From: Nocardioides pini
Lineage (GTDB): Bacteria > Actinomycetota > Actinomycetes > Propionibacteriales > Nocardioidaceae
Assembly: GCF_026712185.1 (NCBI RefSeq)
Contig: NZ_JAPPUX010000003.1
Location: 496,001-560,000, forward strand
Reading direction: 5' to 3'
Length of the DNA stretch: 64,000 nucleotides
In this document: in pieces, positions 25,549 to 33,960 of the stretch
Numbering within the stretch: the first letter of the stretch is position 1
Layout: each line of letters starts with the position of its first letter
Program-made: the position numbers and the translations under genes
Notes under the pieces: model-generated
What the model saw: the letters and a program-made list of their open reading frames with translations, nothing else
Told to the model about the DNA's origin: nothing
Database searches by the model: none

Positions 25549-26796
25549 TCAGGCCTTGTTGTCCTGCTCGAGGATGGACCCGCCGGCCGGGTCGTCCTCG
25601 TCCTCACGGCCGGGCGTGCGGAGGTTCCACTTCCGGATCACGAACCGGAACAGGAAGTAGTAGAGCGCCGCGTAGGCCAGGCCGATCGGGATCAGCAGCA
25701 GCGGCTTGGTCGCGATGTTGTAGTTGAGCACGTAGTCGAACAGGCCGGCCGAGAAGCCGAAGCCGTCCTTGATCCCGAGCCAGTTCACCAGGGCCATCGA
25801 CGTGCCGGTGAGCAGCGCGTGGATGACGTAGAGGGGGAACGCGACGAACATGAACGCGAACTCCAGCGGCTCGGTGACGCCGGTGAGGAACGCGGTCAGC
25901 GCGGCCGACAGCATGATGCCGCCGACGAGCTTCTTGTTCTGCGGGCGGGCCTCGTGCCAGATCGCCAGCGCGGCGGCGGGGAGCGCGAACATCATGATCG
26001 GGAAGAAGCCCGTCATGAAGGCGCCCGCGGTCGGGTCGCCGGCCAGGAAGCGCGCGATGTCGCCATTGACCGCCTCACCGCCGGGGGGCGTGTACTCGCC
26101 GAAGATGAACCACGGCGGGTTGTTCAGGATGTGGTGCAGCCCGAGCGGGATGAGCAGCCGGTTGAGGGTGCCGTAGACGAAGCCGCCGAGGACGGCGTTG
26201 TCGGTGACCCACTCGCCGAGGCCGGTGATGCCCGCGTCGAAGGCGAAGTAGACGAAGCTCATCAGCACCGAGATCGCGACGGCTGCGGATGCCGTGATGA
26301 TCGGCACGAACCGCCGTCCGCCGAAGAAGGCGAGGTAGGGCGGGAGCGAGATCCGGTGGTAGCGCTGCCACAGCCAGGCGCTGACGAGACCCATGACGAT
26401 GCCGCCCAGCACGCCGTAGTTGATCAGCTCGTCGCCCTCGAGGACGTAGGGCGACATCGCTTCACCGACCGCCTCGAACACGAGGTAGCCGACCACTGCC
26501 GCGAGGGCCGTCGAGCCGTCCGACTTCCGCGCCATGCCGATGGCGATGCCGACGGCGAACAGCAGCGGCAGGTTGGCGAAGAGTGCGCCCCCGGCCGCGC
26601 CGACGACCGCTGCGACGCTGTCCCAGCCGAGGCCGTCGGCCCCGAGCAGGTCGTCGGCGCCGAGGCGCAGCATGAGCGCCGCCACGGGGAGGGCGGCGAT
26701 GGGCAGCATGAGGCTGCGCCCGAACTTCTGGACCGGCGCGAGGTTGAGCCTGCGCCTCTCCGTGGTGCCGCCCGAGACGGCGTCCTGTGTGGTCAC
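25549..26796 (-). CDS. PTS GlcNAc/glucose-family EIIC permease
   Basis: A 415-residue membrane subunit of the glucose/GlcNAc PTS family, which imports and phosphorylates sugar. It opens VQKFGRSLMLPIAALPVAALMLRLG and contains LGLHHILNNPPWFIFG and FLTGVTEPLEFAFMF, the latter including the conserved TEP substrate motif. It stands alone; EIIB and EIIA are separate genes on the other strand at 28.8-29.5 kb. The GTG overlaps the GntR stop (GTGA), and nagA follows one base after its stop. The nagA linkage makes GlcNAc the likely substrate. Confidence 0.9.
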   Translation of the reverse strand: MTTQDAVSGGTTERRRLNLAPVQKFGRSLMLPIAALPVAALMLRLGADDLLGADGLGWDSVAAVVGAAGGALFANLPLLFAVGIAIGMARKSDGSTALAAVVGYLVFEAVGEAMSPYVLEGDELINYGVLGGIVMGLVSAWLWQRYHRISLPPYLAFFGGRRFVPIITASAAVAISVLMSFVYFAFDAGITGLGEWVTDNAVLGGFVYGTLNRLLIPLGLHHILNNPPWFIFGEYTPPGGEAVNGDIARFLAGDPTAGAFMTGFFPIMMFALPAAALAIWHEARPQNKKLVGGIMLSAALTAFLTGVTEPLEFAFMFVAFPLYVIHALLTGTSMALVNWLGIKDGFGFSAGLFDYVLNYNIATKPLLLIPIGLAYAALYYFLFRFVIRKWNLRTPGREDEDDPAGGSILEQDNKA

Positions 26797-27557
26797 GATG
26801 GATCCCTTCTGGTGCTCTTCTTCCTGGCGGCGCCCTGCTCGGCGCCGAGGTTCATGTGGACCTGGTAGCGGTCGCCCCGGTAGCGGGAGACGACGTACTC
26901 GACCGGCCGTCCCGCCGCGGTCGAGACGCGGCGGAAGACCAGGAGCGGGGTGTGGACGGGCGCCTCGAGCCGGCGGGCGGTCGCGCCCTCCGCCGCCTCG
27001 CCCCACAGCGTCTGCTCGGCGCTGTCGATGACGAGGTCGTAGCGCGTCGCGAAGAGCGTGTAGAGCGAACCGGTGAGGTCCGCGGCGTCGAGGTCGGGGA
27101 GGAGGGAGCACGGGTACCACCCCTGCTCGATCGCCATCGGCTGGCCGTCGGCGAGCCGCACGCGGTCGATCCGCCACGCGGTGCCGCGTGCGCCCAGCCG
27201 CAGCGCCTTGACGACCTCCGGGGGCGGGCGCTCCTCGTCGACGCGCATGAGGCGGGTGGCCGGGACCAGGCCGCGGCGGCGCATGTCGTCGGTGAAGGAC
27301 GCGAGGTGCAGGCTGGACTGCACGCGGGGGCGCGCGACGAACGTGCCCTTGCCGTGGATCTTCTCGAGCAGCCCGCCGACCACCAGGCTGTCGATCGCCT
27401 TGCGCACCGTGGCGCGGGAGACGTCGTAGGTCGCCATGAGCTCGCGCTCCGAGGGGATCGACGCGCCGGGTCCGAGGTCGCGGGTGGCGAGCTCGGCCAG
27501 CACGTCCCTCAGCTGCACGTGCTTGGGCCGGGGGCCGTCCTCGATCGTCGTGGTCAT
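26793..27557 (-). CDS. GntR/HutC-family regulator (DasR/NagR-like)
   Basis: A 254-residue regulator with an N-terminal GntR winged helix (IPSERELMATYDVSRATVRK, about residues 33-52, then GLLEKIHGKGTFVA). The C-terminal UTRA domain (about 95-240) senses phosphorylated amino sugars in DasR and NagR. The ATG at 27557 (MTTTIEDG) is preferred because the upstream sequence is the shared regulatory gap. It is first in a regulator-EIIC-nagA operon and divergent from the SIS-domain gene. Control by GlcN-6-P or GlcNAc-6-P is inferred from homologues. Confidence 0.88.
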   Translation of the reverse strand: MTTTIEDGPRPKHVQLRDVLAELATRDLGPGASIPSERELMATYDVSRATVRKAIDSLVVGGLLEKIHGKGTFVARPRVQSSLHLASFTDDMRRRGLVPATRLMRVDEERPPPEVVKALRLGARGTAWRIDRVRLADGQPMAIEQGWYPCSLLPDLDAADLTGSLYTLFATRYDLVIDSAEQTLWGEAAEGATARRLEAPVHTPLLVFRRVSTAAGRPVEYVVSRYRGDRYQVHMNLGAEQGAARKKSTRRDPS

Positions 27558-27576
27558 GCCGCCCTCTCGACGCCGG

Positions 27577-27586
27577 ATGGATCCAT
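27577..27586. promoter_or_regulatory. 10-bp palindrome ATGGATCCAT, possible second operator
   Basis: A short palindrome beside the 14-bp one. A matching GTGGATCCAC lies 19 bases before the EIIB gene (28741-28750). The shared core TGGATCCA could be a common site for the same regulator, but 10-bp palindromes arise easily by chance. Confidence 0.3.
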
Positions 27587-27595
27587 TGGTACGGT

Positions 27596-27609
27596 CTGGT
27601 ACGTACCAG
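27596..27609. promoter_or_regulatory. 14-bp palindrome, candidate GntR operator
   Basis: CTGGTACGTACCAG is a perfect palindrome in the 97-base gap between the divergent GntR and SIS genes. Its TGGT(N4)ACCA form resembles DasR-type sites (TGGTCTAGACCA, from memory). A half copy, TTGGTACGG, overlaps on the left at 27586-27594. Confidence 0.55.
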
Positions 27610-27654
27610 TTGGAGAGCATGGCTCCAGCGCGCCGACGTTGTCAAGGACCGCCG

Positions 27655-28701
27655 ATGGACACCTCTTCCCCCGCCGCGACGCAGATGGCGGCCGAGATCG
27701 CCGAGCAGCCGGAGGCCGCCCGCCGCACGCTCGACGCGCTCCTGCCCCAGCAGGCGCGGCTGCGCGACCTCGCGTCGGGACGGCGGCGCGTGCTGCTGGT
27801 GGCGCGCGGGTCGAGCGACAACGCCGCGATCTACGGGCGCTACCTGCTCGAGGTCGTCGCGGGCGTCCCGGCGGGGCTGGCCGCGCCCAGCGTGGCCACC
27901 CACTACGGCGCCCGGCTCGACCTCTCCGACACGGTGGTGGTGTCGGTGTCGCAGTCCGGCGCGACGGCCGAGATCGTCGAGACCCAGGAGTGGGCGCGGG
28001 CCTGCGGGGCCGCCACCGTCGGCGTGACCAACGTCGAGGGCTCACCGCTCGCCGGCGCCGCCGACCTCGCGCTGGTGACCAGCGCCGGACCCGAGCTCGC
28101 GGTGCCCGCCACGAAGTCGTACCTCACGCAGCTCGTGGCCCTCGCCGTCCTCGCCGACGCACTCGGTGAGGGGTCGTTGCGCGCCGCGCTCGAGCGCGTG
28201 CCGGACGCCGTCGAGGGACTCCTGCGCACCGACGTCGACGCGGCCGCCGAGGCGTTGGCCACCACCGAGCGGGTCGTCGTCTCGGGCCGCGGCATGCTGC
28301 TCGGCACCGCGCTGGAGACGGCGCTGAAGATGGAGGAGACCTGCCTGCGCCCGGTGCGCGGCTACTCGTACGCCGACCTGCGCCACGGCCCCATCTCGGT
28401 GGTCAGCGAGGGGCTGCTGGCCGTGCTGGTGGGCGCCGCGGAGGGTCCGCTCGCCGAGCCGATGCTCGACCTGGTGCGCGACCTGCACGAGCGCGGCGCC
28501 CGCGTCCTCGGGATCGGGGGCACGCCCGCCTTCGCGGGGGAGTGCGACCTGCACCTGCCCGGCCCGGACCTGCCCGAAGCGGTCGAGCCGATCGCCTCGG
28601 TCGTGCCCGCGCAGCTGATGATCGAGCAGATGGCCCGACGGCTGGGGCTCGACCCCGACAACCCGCGCGGCCTGAGGAAGGTCACCCAGACCGATCGCTG
28701 A
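27655..28701 (+). CDS. SIS-domain sugar isomerase/deaminase (GlmS C-terminal-like, NagB-II type)
   Basis: A 348-residue cytosolic protein made of two SIS domains (about residues 35-165 and 200-340) without the glutaminase half of GlmS. Motifs include RGSSDNAAIYGRYLLE, SVSQSGATAEIVE and RGYSYADLRHGPIS. Stand-alone proteins of this type act as glucosamine-6-phosphate deaminases (NagB-II) or related sugar-phosphate isomerases. Next to nagA and the PTS genes, the deaminase role, giving fructose-6-P and ammonia, is most likely. The ATG at 27655 has AAGGA upstream; an in-frame ATG at 27619 is possible. It is divergent from GntR. Confidence 0.82.
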   Translation: MDTSSPAATQMAAEIAEQPEAARRTLDALLPQQARLRDLASGRRRVLLVARGSSDNAAIYGRYLLEVVAGVPAGLAAPSVATHYGARLDLSDTVVVSVSQSGATAEIVETQEWARACGAATVGVTNVEGSPLAGAADLALVTSAGPELAVPATKSYLTQLVALAVLADALGEGSLRAALERVPDAVEGLLRTDVDAAAEALATTERVVVSGRGMLLGTALETALKMEETCLRPVRGYSYADLRHGPISVVSEGLLAVLVGAAEGPLAEPMLDLVRDLHERGARVLGIGGTPAFAGECDLHLPGPDLPEAVEPIASVVPAQLMIEQMARRLGLDPDNPRGLRKVTQTDR

Positions 28702-28740
28702 CCCACGACGGTTGCGCCGCACCCGTCGCCGTACGCAACA

Positions 28741-28750
28741 GTGGATCCAC
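28741..28750. promoter_or_regulatory. palindrome GTGGATCCAC before the EIIB gene
   Basis: It lies in the 67-base gap between the SIS gene and EIIB, just upstream of a ribosome site (AAAGGAA at 28757-28763). It shares TGGATCCA with the palindrome at 27577-27586. Confidence 0.3.
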
Positions 28751-28768
28751 CCACGAAAGGAACCAGAG

Positions 28769-29002
28769 ATGAGCAGCAAGGCAGAGCAGATCCTGGCCGG
28801 CCTCGGCGGCGCCGACAACGTCGTCGAGATCGAGGCGTGCATCACCCGCCTCCGCACCGAGGTCAAGGACGGCTCGCTCGTCGACCAGGCCGCCCTCAAG
28901 GCCGCCGGGGCCCACGGCGTCATGGCCAGCGGCACCGTCGTCCAGGTCGTCGTCGGCCCCGAGGCCGACAACCTCGCCGACGACATCGAGGACCTGATGT
29001 GA
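28769..29002 (+). CDS. PTS EIIB subunit, glucose/GlcNAc family
   Basis: A 77-residue stand-alone EIIB. The phosphocysteine is C24 in IEACITRLRTEVKDG, the classic EIIB-Glc site. The rest (DQAALKAAGAHGVM, then VQVVVGPEADNLADDI) matches the family to its end, so the protein is complete. It passes phosphate from EIIA to the sugar bound by EIIC, which is encoded 2 kb away on the other strand. AAAGGAA precedes the ATG. Its stop overlaps the EIIA start by 4 bases. Confidence 0.92.
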   Translation: MSSKAEQILAGLGGADNVVEIEACITRLRTEVKDGSLVDQAALKAAGAHGVMASGTVVQVVVGPEADNLADDIEDLM

Positions 29003-29466
29003 GCGGTGCCGTCCAGGTCCTCGCCCCCTGCCCGGGACGGGTCGTCGCGATGGCGGACGTGCCCGACCCCGTCTTCGCCGAGGAGATGGTCGGACCCGGC
29101 GTGGCCATCGAGCCCGACGCCGGCCGCACCACCGTCGTGTCGCCGATCGCCGGGAAGGTGGTCAAGGTCCTGCCGCACGCCTTCGTCGTCCTCGGCGACG
29201 GCGTCGGCGTCCTGGTGCACCTCGGCATCAACACCGTCCGCCTCGAGGGCGAGGGGTTCGAGGTCCTCGCCACCCAGGGGAGCGAGGTCGCCGCGGGCGA
29301 TCCGATGATCACCTGGGACCCGTCCTCGCTGCCGTCCACGGCGAGCGGGCAGGACGTCTCGCCGGTCGTCCCGGTCGTGCTGATGGACGCACCGAAGGGC
29401 TCCGTCGCGAGCGACGCCGTCGGAGGGTCCGTGGCCGCCGGCGATCTCCTCTTCGCCACCGCATGA
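28999..29466 (+). CDS. PTS EIIA subunit, glucose (Crr) type
   Basis: A 155-residue EIIA-Glc-like phosphocarrier, receiving phosphate from HPr and passing it to EIIB. Family motifs are LAPCPGRVVAMADVPDPVF at the start, PIAGKVVKVLPHAFVV (H59) and GVLVHLGINTVRLEGEGF, whose H74 is the expected phosphorylated histidine. The GTG overlaps the EIIB stop (GTGA), and the HAD gene overlaps its own stop (ATGA), so EIIB-EIIA-HAD are translationally coupled. EIIA-Glc proteins often also regulate other transporters; nothing here tests that. Confidence 0.92.
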   Translation: MSGAVQVLAPCPGRVVAMADVPDPVFAEEMVGPGVAIEPDAGRTTVVSPIAGKVVKVLPHAFVVLGDGVGVLVHLGINTVRLEGEGFEVLATQGSEVAAGDPMITWDPSSLPSTASGQDVSPVVPVVLMDAPKGSVASDAVGGSVAAGDLLFATA

Positions 29467-30128
29467 CAGCGCCGGTGGCCGAGGTCTCCGCGCTGCTGCT
29501 CGACCTCGACGGCACCCTCGTCGACTCGGAGCCCCTGCACCGCCGCGGGTACGAGTCCTTCTTCGCCCACAAGGGCTGGGACCTCCCCGACCTCTCGGTC
29601 TTCACCGGACGCCGGGCGGTCGACGTCTTCGCGACCGAGCCCGGCCCCTGGGAGGGCCTCGACCCCGAAGCGGTGCTCGCCGAGGTCCTCGATCACGTGC
29701 CCGACGAGGCGGCGCAGGCCGTGCCCGGTGCGCGCGACCTGATCGAGGCGGCCCGGGCGGGCGGCACGCCGGTCGCCATCGTCACCTCGGCCGGGCCGGC
29801 CTGGGTGGAGCGGTCGCTGGTGGAGTCGCTCGCCCTGGAGCTCGACAGCGTCGACCTCGTCGTCACCGCCCGCGACGTCGAGGACGGCAAGCCGCACCCC
29901 GCCGGCTTCGCGCTCGCCTGCCGCCGGCTCGACGCCGACCCCGCCGCCGCCCTGGCGGCGGAGGACTCGCCCGCCGGTGTCCGCGCGGCGCGCGGTGCCG
30001 GCGTACGCCGGGTGCACGGCATCGGCACGTCGCACCCGCGCGACGTGCTGCTCGACGCCGGTGCCGTGGACGTCCACGCCGACCTCCGGCCGCTCCTGCC
30101 GCTCCTGCCGCTCCTGCCGTCCGGGTGA
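29463..30128 (+). CDS. HAD-superfamily phosphatase, subfamily IA (beta-phosphoglucomutase/YcjU-like)
   Basis: A 221-residue cytosolic hydrolase with motif I LLDLDGTLVDSEPLH, motif II IVTSAG, motif III lysine in DVEDGKPHPAGF, and motif IV AAEDSPAGVRAA. The cap insertion between motifs I and II suggests small sugar-phosphate substrates. Overlap with the PTS EIIA gene links it to amino-sugar or hexose phosphate turnover, such as removing excess sugar phosphate. The C-terminus ends in an LLP repeat coded by three 9-nt units (30092-30118). Confidence 0.85.
   Translation: MTAPVAEVSALLLDLDGTLVDSEPLHRRGYESFFAHKGWDLPDLSVFTGRRAVDVFATEPGPWEGLDPEAVLAEVLDHVPDEAAQAVPGARDLIEAARAGGTPVAIVTSAGPAWVERSLVESLALELDSVDLVVTARDVEDGKPHPAGFALACRRLDADPAAALAAEDSPAGVRAARGAGVRRVHGIGTSHPRDVLLDAGAVDVHADLRPLLPLLPLLPSG
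30092..30118 (+). repeat. 9-nt tandem repeat (GCTCCTGCC x3)
   Basis: Three exact units code for the LLP repeat at the C-terminus of the HAD phosphatase. As with the repeat in the small membrane protein gene, copy changes stay in frame. Confidence 0.85.
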
Positions 30129-30152
30129 GGCAGCGCCGGGGAGCGAGCGCCG

Positions 30153-31142
30153 TCAGCCGGTGACGTGGTCCCCGACGGTCTTCGCGTGCGGGCGGCCCGG
30201 GTCGTCGAGCGCCGGCGAGACCTCGCCGGCGCGGAGCGCCTCGAGCTGGGCGCAGACGGCCGTGCCGTAGAAGAACGCGACGGACGACAGCAGCGCCCAC
30301 AGCAGCAGGGCGAACACGCCGGCGAGCGGCCCGTACACGCTGCCGAACGACCCGCTCAGGGAGACGTACGCCGCCAGCCCGCCCGTGGCGACGGCGTTGA
30401 GGACCACGGCGATCCCCGACCCCAGCCCGAGCCACGACAGCGCCGGCTGCCGGCGGCGCGGCGCGTGGTCGAGCAGCACGGCGATCGCGAGGACGAGCAG
30501 CGCGAGGCCGATCGGCCACCGCAGCCCGTTCCACCAGTCGACGGCCGTGTCCGACCAGCCGTAGTTGTCCACCATCGCCTCGCCGAGCGCACCCCCGCCC
30601 ACGATCATCACGAAGCCCACACCGACAGGTGCGGCCAGCACGGCGGTCAGGACCGCCGCCCTGCCGTACTTGTGGAGCGCCTTGCGGTCGCGCCGGATGC
30701 CGTAGATCCGGTTGGCGCCGCGCTCGACCTGCGCCATCGCCGTTGTCATCGACACGAGCGCGAAGCCGAGGCCGAGCACGAGGGCGACCTCGCCGGCGAC
30801 CTCGGAGGCATCGGAGTCGTCGACCGCCGAGGCGAGCGCATCGCCGTCTCCCGATCCGGGGGAGAGCGAGTCGACGACGTGCGCGACGACCGCGGCCGGT
30901 CGCTCCTCGTCGATGTCGGAGGCGAGGCCGGTCAGGGCGAGGAGGAAGGGGACGACGGCGAGGCAGGCCTGCAGGGCGAGGGCGCGGGAGTTGGTGAACC
31001 CGTCGCCGTAGCGGAAGCGAACGAAGGACTCGACCGCGATCCTGCGCAGCCCGTGGTGACGCGCGAGGTGCCAGGCGTCGAGCGCGTCCAGCTCGTCACC
31101 GTCCATCTCGGTGGTGACGGGCACGGTCCGCGCGGTGGTCAT
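30153..31142 (-). CDS. YihY/BrkB family membrane protein
   Basis: A 329-residue protein with about six membrane spans and the YihY signature regions (ALALQACLAVVPFLLALTGL near the first span, then NRIYGIRRDRKALHKYGRA). This family was once called ribonuclease BN; that activity belongs to another protein, and the true function is unsettled. The ATG at 31142 follows a minus-strand TAGGGT (31149-31154) by 6 bases, so it is probably leaderless. It converges on the HAD gene and diverges from the GH26-like gene. Confidence 0.82.
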   Translation of the reverse strand: MTTARTVPVTTEMDGDELDALDAWHLARHHGLRRIAVESFVRFRYGDGFTNSRALALQACLAVVPFLLALTGLASDIDEERPAAVVAHVVDSLSPGSGDGDALASAVDDSDASEVAGEVALVLGLGFALVSMTTAMAQVERGANRIYGIRRDRKALHKYGRAAVLTAVLAAPVGVGFVMIVGGGALGEAMVDNYGWSDTAVDWWNGLRWPIGLALLVLAIAVLLDHAPRRRQPALSWLGLGSGIAVVLNAVATGGLAAYVSLSGSFGSVYGPLAGVFALLLWALLSSVAFFYGTAVCAQLEALRAGEVSPALDDPGRPHAKTVGDHVTG

Positions 31143-31213
31143 GGCCGCACCCTAGGTGGCAGGCCCCGCAGCGCAGTGACCGGATTCGCCGGACGGGCAC
31201 CCCGGGCCGGACC

Positions 31214-31219
31214 TACTCT
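31214..31219 (+). promoter_or_regulatory. -10 hexamer TACTCT of the GH26-like gene
   Basis: TACTCT predicts a start near 31226 and a leader of about 50 bases before the GTG at 31278. It lies in the divergent gap shared with the YihY gene. Confidence 0.4.
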
Positions 31220-31277
31220 GGACCCCCATCGGTCGTCGCGGCCGCTGGCAGACGTCCTCGACCCTCTCGGAGTCCCC

Positions 31278-32282
31278 GTGTCGTTCCCCGGCCCCGCCCT
31301 GTCCCGTCGTGCCCTCGTGGGCGCGTCCCTCCTCGCTCCCGCTGCGGCCGCGCTGTCCCTCGCGCCCGGCAGCGCGTACGCCGCGTCCGGCACCCCGCTC
31401 GGCCGGCAGGTCCGCTTCGGCGCCTACGCCTGGAACGTGCCCTGGACGCCCGGCGTGCTCGATGACCTCCAGCGGACCGTGCAGGCGCCGGTCTCGATCG
31501 CGTCGTACTTCTACGGGCCCGACGAGGTGTTCCCCGCCCAGCAGGACCTCGACACCGCCCGCGGCGGCACGCGCGACCTCCTGGTCGCGTGGGAGATCGG
31601 GACGTTCCGCTACAGCGAGTGGCCGGCCGGCCTGCACGACGAGCACCTCGACCGGATCGCCGCGGCTGCGCGCGCCTTCCCGTACGTCGTCCACGTGCGC
31701 CCCTGGCCGGAGATGAACGGCGACTGGACGTCGTTCCAGCCCACCCCCGCCGGCGAGAAGGAGCACGGCGGCACGCCGGAGGAGTTCATCGCGGCCTGGC
31801 GCTACGTCGTGACCTACCTGCGCGACCGGGGCGCCACCAACCTGCGCTGGGTCTTCAACCCGACGACCGACACCTACGAGGGCACGACCGACGTCCGCAC
31901 GATCTACCCCGGCGACGCGTACGTCGACGTGCTCGGCCTCGACGGCTACAACTGGGGCAACACCGGCCTGAGCTGGGGGCCGTGGCGCACGTTCGAGGAC
32001 ATCTACCGCGAGCAGTACGACCGGCTCGTCGCCCTGCACCCCACCGCCCCGGTGTGGATCTGCGAGGTCGGCTGCAAGGAGCCGTCGTACGACGACGGCG
32101 CTCCCCGCATCAAGTCCGCGTCCAAGGGCCGCTGGATCACCGACATGTTCGCGGCGACCACCTTCCCTCGGGTGCAGGCGGTGTGCTGGTTCCAGGGCAA
32201 CAAGGAGCGCGACTGGCGGGTGAACTCCTCCAACGACGCGCTCAGGGCGATCCGCACGGCGCTCGACCAGATGCCGGCCTGA
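31278..32282 (+). CDS. Tat-exported GH26-like beta-mannanase
   Basis: A 334-residue secreted glycoside hydrolase. The N-terminus SRRALVGASLLAPAAAALSL ending in AYA is a twin-arginine signal peptide (cleavage near residue 36). The mature part has the GH26 layout: acid/base E145 in VRPWPEMNGDW and nucleophile E263 in VWICEVGCKEPS. GH26 enzymes mostly cut beta-mannans; the exact specificity is not readable. The GTG at 31278 is chosen because it begins the signal peptide. It stands alone between YihY and the DUF1353 gene and may feed hexoses to the neighbouring sugar locus. Confidence 0.8.
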   Translation: MSFPGPALSRRALVGASLLAPAAAALSLAPGSAYAASGTPLGRQVRFGAYAWNVPWTPGVLDDLQRTVQAPVSIASYFYGPDEVFPAQQDLDTARGGTRDLLVAWEIGTFRYSEWPAGLHDEHLDRIAAAARAFPYVVHVRPWPEMNGDWTSFQPTPAGEKEHGGTPEEFIAAWRYVVTYLRDRGATNLRWVFNPTTDTYEGTTDVRTIYPGDAYVDVLGLDGYNWGNTGLSWGPWRTFEDIYREQYDRLVALHPTAPVWICEVGCKEPSYDDGAPRIKSASKGRWITDMFAATTFPRVQAVCWFQGNKERDWRVNSSNDALRAIRTALDQMPA

Positions 32283-32331
32283 GACCCGCCGGACGGTCGC
32301 GGCTGTCGGTCCCCGGCGCCAGACTGGAGAC

Positions 32332-33267
32332 ATGGAGGCTCGGGAGCGCGTCGGAGCGATGAGCAGGCAGGTGGCGGCGGAGCCGCGCCGGTTCTACGAC
32401 GGCGGCACGCTGCCGACCCCGGCGGGCCCCGGCGAGCCCCCCGACCCGGGCTCCGACCCGCGCATCGTCCTGGAGCGGCACTCCGAGGAGGGCGTCGAGA
32501 CGTTCGCCCTCGAGCGTCGGCTGGCCTACCGCGACCGCCACCTCGGCGAGCTGCTGGTCCCCGCCGACACCGACTTCCGCACCGACCTGACCTCGGTGCC
32601 GGCGCTGTTCACCTGGCTGGTGCCCAAGACCGGGGCCCACCTGCCGGCCGCGCTGCTGCACGACGCGCTCGTGGCCGGTCGCGGCGACCCGACGTCCTAC
32701 GTCTCCACCGAGGGCCGCGTCGTCGACCGGGTCGAGGCTGACCGGGTCTTCCGCGACGCGATGGCCGACACCGGCACGGGCGTGGTCCGCCGCTGGATCG
32801 TCTGGTCCGCCGTCACCGTGGCGACGATCTTCGTCGGCCGGGCGGTGCGCTGGTCGCCGCTGAAGCACTGGTCCTACCGCCTGGCCGCCGGCACCACGAT
32901 CGCCGCGATCGTCTACCTCGGCTACAGCGCGACCAGCGACCTGTTCGACGTCTCGTGGGCGGGTGCCGTCGACGTGCCGTGGATGGGCGACCGCTCGTGG
33001 TGGGTGGAGGTGGCGGGCGGGTTCGCCGGGGCGGTCGTGCTGCCGTTGGCGCTCAGCCTGCTGTGGGGTCGGCTGTGGAGGGCGGGCGCGATCGCCGGGG
33101 TGGTGCTCGCGGTGCTGCTGCACGTGACCGTCGGCCTGGCCGTCATCGGGGCGACCTACCTCGCGGTCGAGCGGCTCGCCCGGCGCTCGCCCGTCGCGGC
33201 CTGGGTCCTGGCCGGCTTCGTCGTGGCCGCCTCCTTGGTGGTCTTCACGCTGCTCACCCTCGGCTGA
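32332..33267 (+). CDS. DUF1353 domain membrane protein
   Basis: A 311-residue protein. The N-terminal part contains a DUF1353 domain (about residues 40-150, with PADTDFRTDLTSVPALFTWLVPKTGAHLPAALLHDAL). The C-terminal half has about five hydrophobic segments (about 150-310). DUF1353 is known mainly from phage and bacterial proteins of unknown function; the membrane half is unusual and makes this a fusion. CAGACT at 32320-32325 lies 6 bases before the ATG, so it is probably leaderless. Its last 14 bases overlap the convergent next gene. Confidence 0.7.
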   Translation: MEARERVGAMSRQVAAEPRRFYDGGTLPTPAGPGEPPDPGSDPRIVLERHSEEGVETFALERRLAYRDRHLGELLVPADTDFRTDLTSVPALFTWLVPKTGAHLPAALLHDALVAGRGDPTSYVSTEGRVVDRVEADRVFRDAMADTGTGVVRRWIVWSAVTVATIFVGRAVRWSPLKHWSYRLAAGTTIAAIVYLGYSATSDLFDVSWAGAVDVPWMGDRSWWVEVAGGFAGAVVLPLALSLLWGRLWRAGAIAGVVLAVLLHVTVGLAVIGATYLAVERLARRSPVAAWVLAGFVVAASLVVFTLLTLG

Positions 33268-33664
33268 CGCCGATCTCGGCGAGCCAGCGCGCGGCGAAGG
33301 CGCCGCGGGGCAGGTCCTGGGTGACGAGGTGGACGCCCTCGCGTGCCGCCAGGACGACCAGCCCGAGCGCGAGGGCCGTCACCACCATGCCGTTGACGTT
33401 GCGCGGGAACCGGCTCGGCACCGTGCGCACGCGGTGCCACCCGCCGACGAGACCGGCGGTGACGACGGCGGAGACCACGCTGGCGCACGCCGCCCCGAGC
33501 ACCGTGCCGAGGAGGTCGAGGTGGCTGATGAGGATCGCCGAGGTCGCTGCGGCCGTGGCGCCGGCGACGAGCTGCGGGAGGCTGAGGTCGAGGAGGGGCT
33601 GGCGGCCGGTCCGGTCGGTCCGGTCGGGCGTGTCGGCCGGGGATTCGGTGGGGGAGTGAGGCAT
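33254..33664 (-). CDS. small membrane protein of unknown family
   Basis: A 136-residue protein with a hydrophilic Asp/Thr/Arg-rich N-terminus (about 30 residues) and two hydrophobic regions (about 35-75 and 92-106), separated by a basic stretch. I do not recognise a family. Codon use is GC3-rich like its neighbours, and the frame holds two good membrane segments, which supports it being real. The 3' end overlaps the DUF1353 gene by 14 bases. Upstream lies the repeat-rich gap at 33.67-34.15 kb. Confidence 0.55.
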   Translation of the reverse strand: MPHSPTESPADTPDRTDRTGRQPLLDLSLPQLVAGATAAATSAILISHLDLLGTVLGAACASVVSAVVTAGLVGGWHRVRTVPSRFPRNVNGMVVTALALGLVVLAAREGVHLVTQDLPRGAFAARWLAEIGVSRG

Positions 33665-33918
33665 CTCGCGGTGGGGGTGGGGGACAGGGCTTCCCCCGTA
33701 CGACGACCGGGCGGTGACGATCGTTGCCCGACGTGAGCGGTCTCACGGGGTTGTTGGCGCTCGCTCCGCTCGCGCGTGTCCGCGTCGCTCGTGACCCGGT
33801 CGTTCGTCGTCGTTGCTGCGCCTCCTCCGCTTCGCTCCCCCGACGCAGCCCTCCTCCTGCACTCCCGGGCGCGACGCGGACCTCACCTCGGCCGCCCGAG
33901 CACGGCGACCGGGGCGCA

Positions 33919-33960
33919 CGTCATACGAAGGCGTACGTATGGGTGCGGGTTCGTATGACG
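33919..33960. repeat. 42-nt hairpin repeat (family copy C)
   Basis: Arms CGTCATACGAA (33919-33929) and TTCGTATGACG (33950-33960) are perfectly complementary over 11 bp and enclose TACGTATGGGTGCGG. It is the same family as the 15.3 kb pair, whose arms start CGTCATACGAA and whose centre also contains ATGGGTGCGG. The flanks (ACGGCGACCGGG before, CAGCGGCCGGCGG after) are shared with copy D. Confidence 0.85.
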
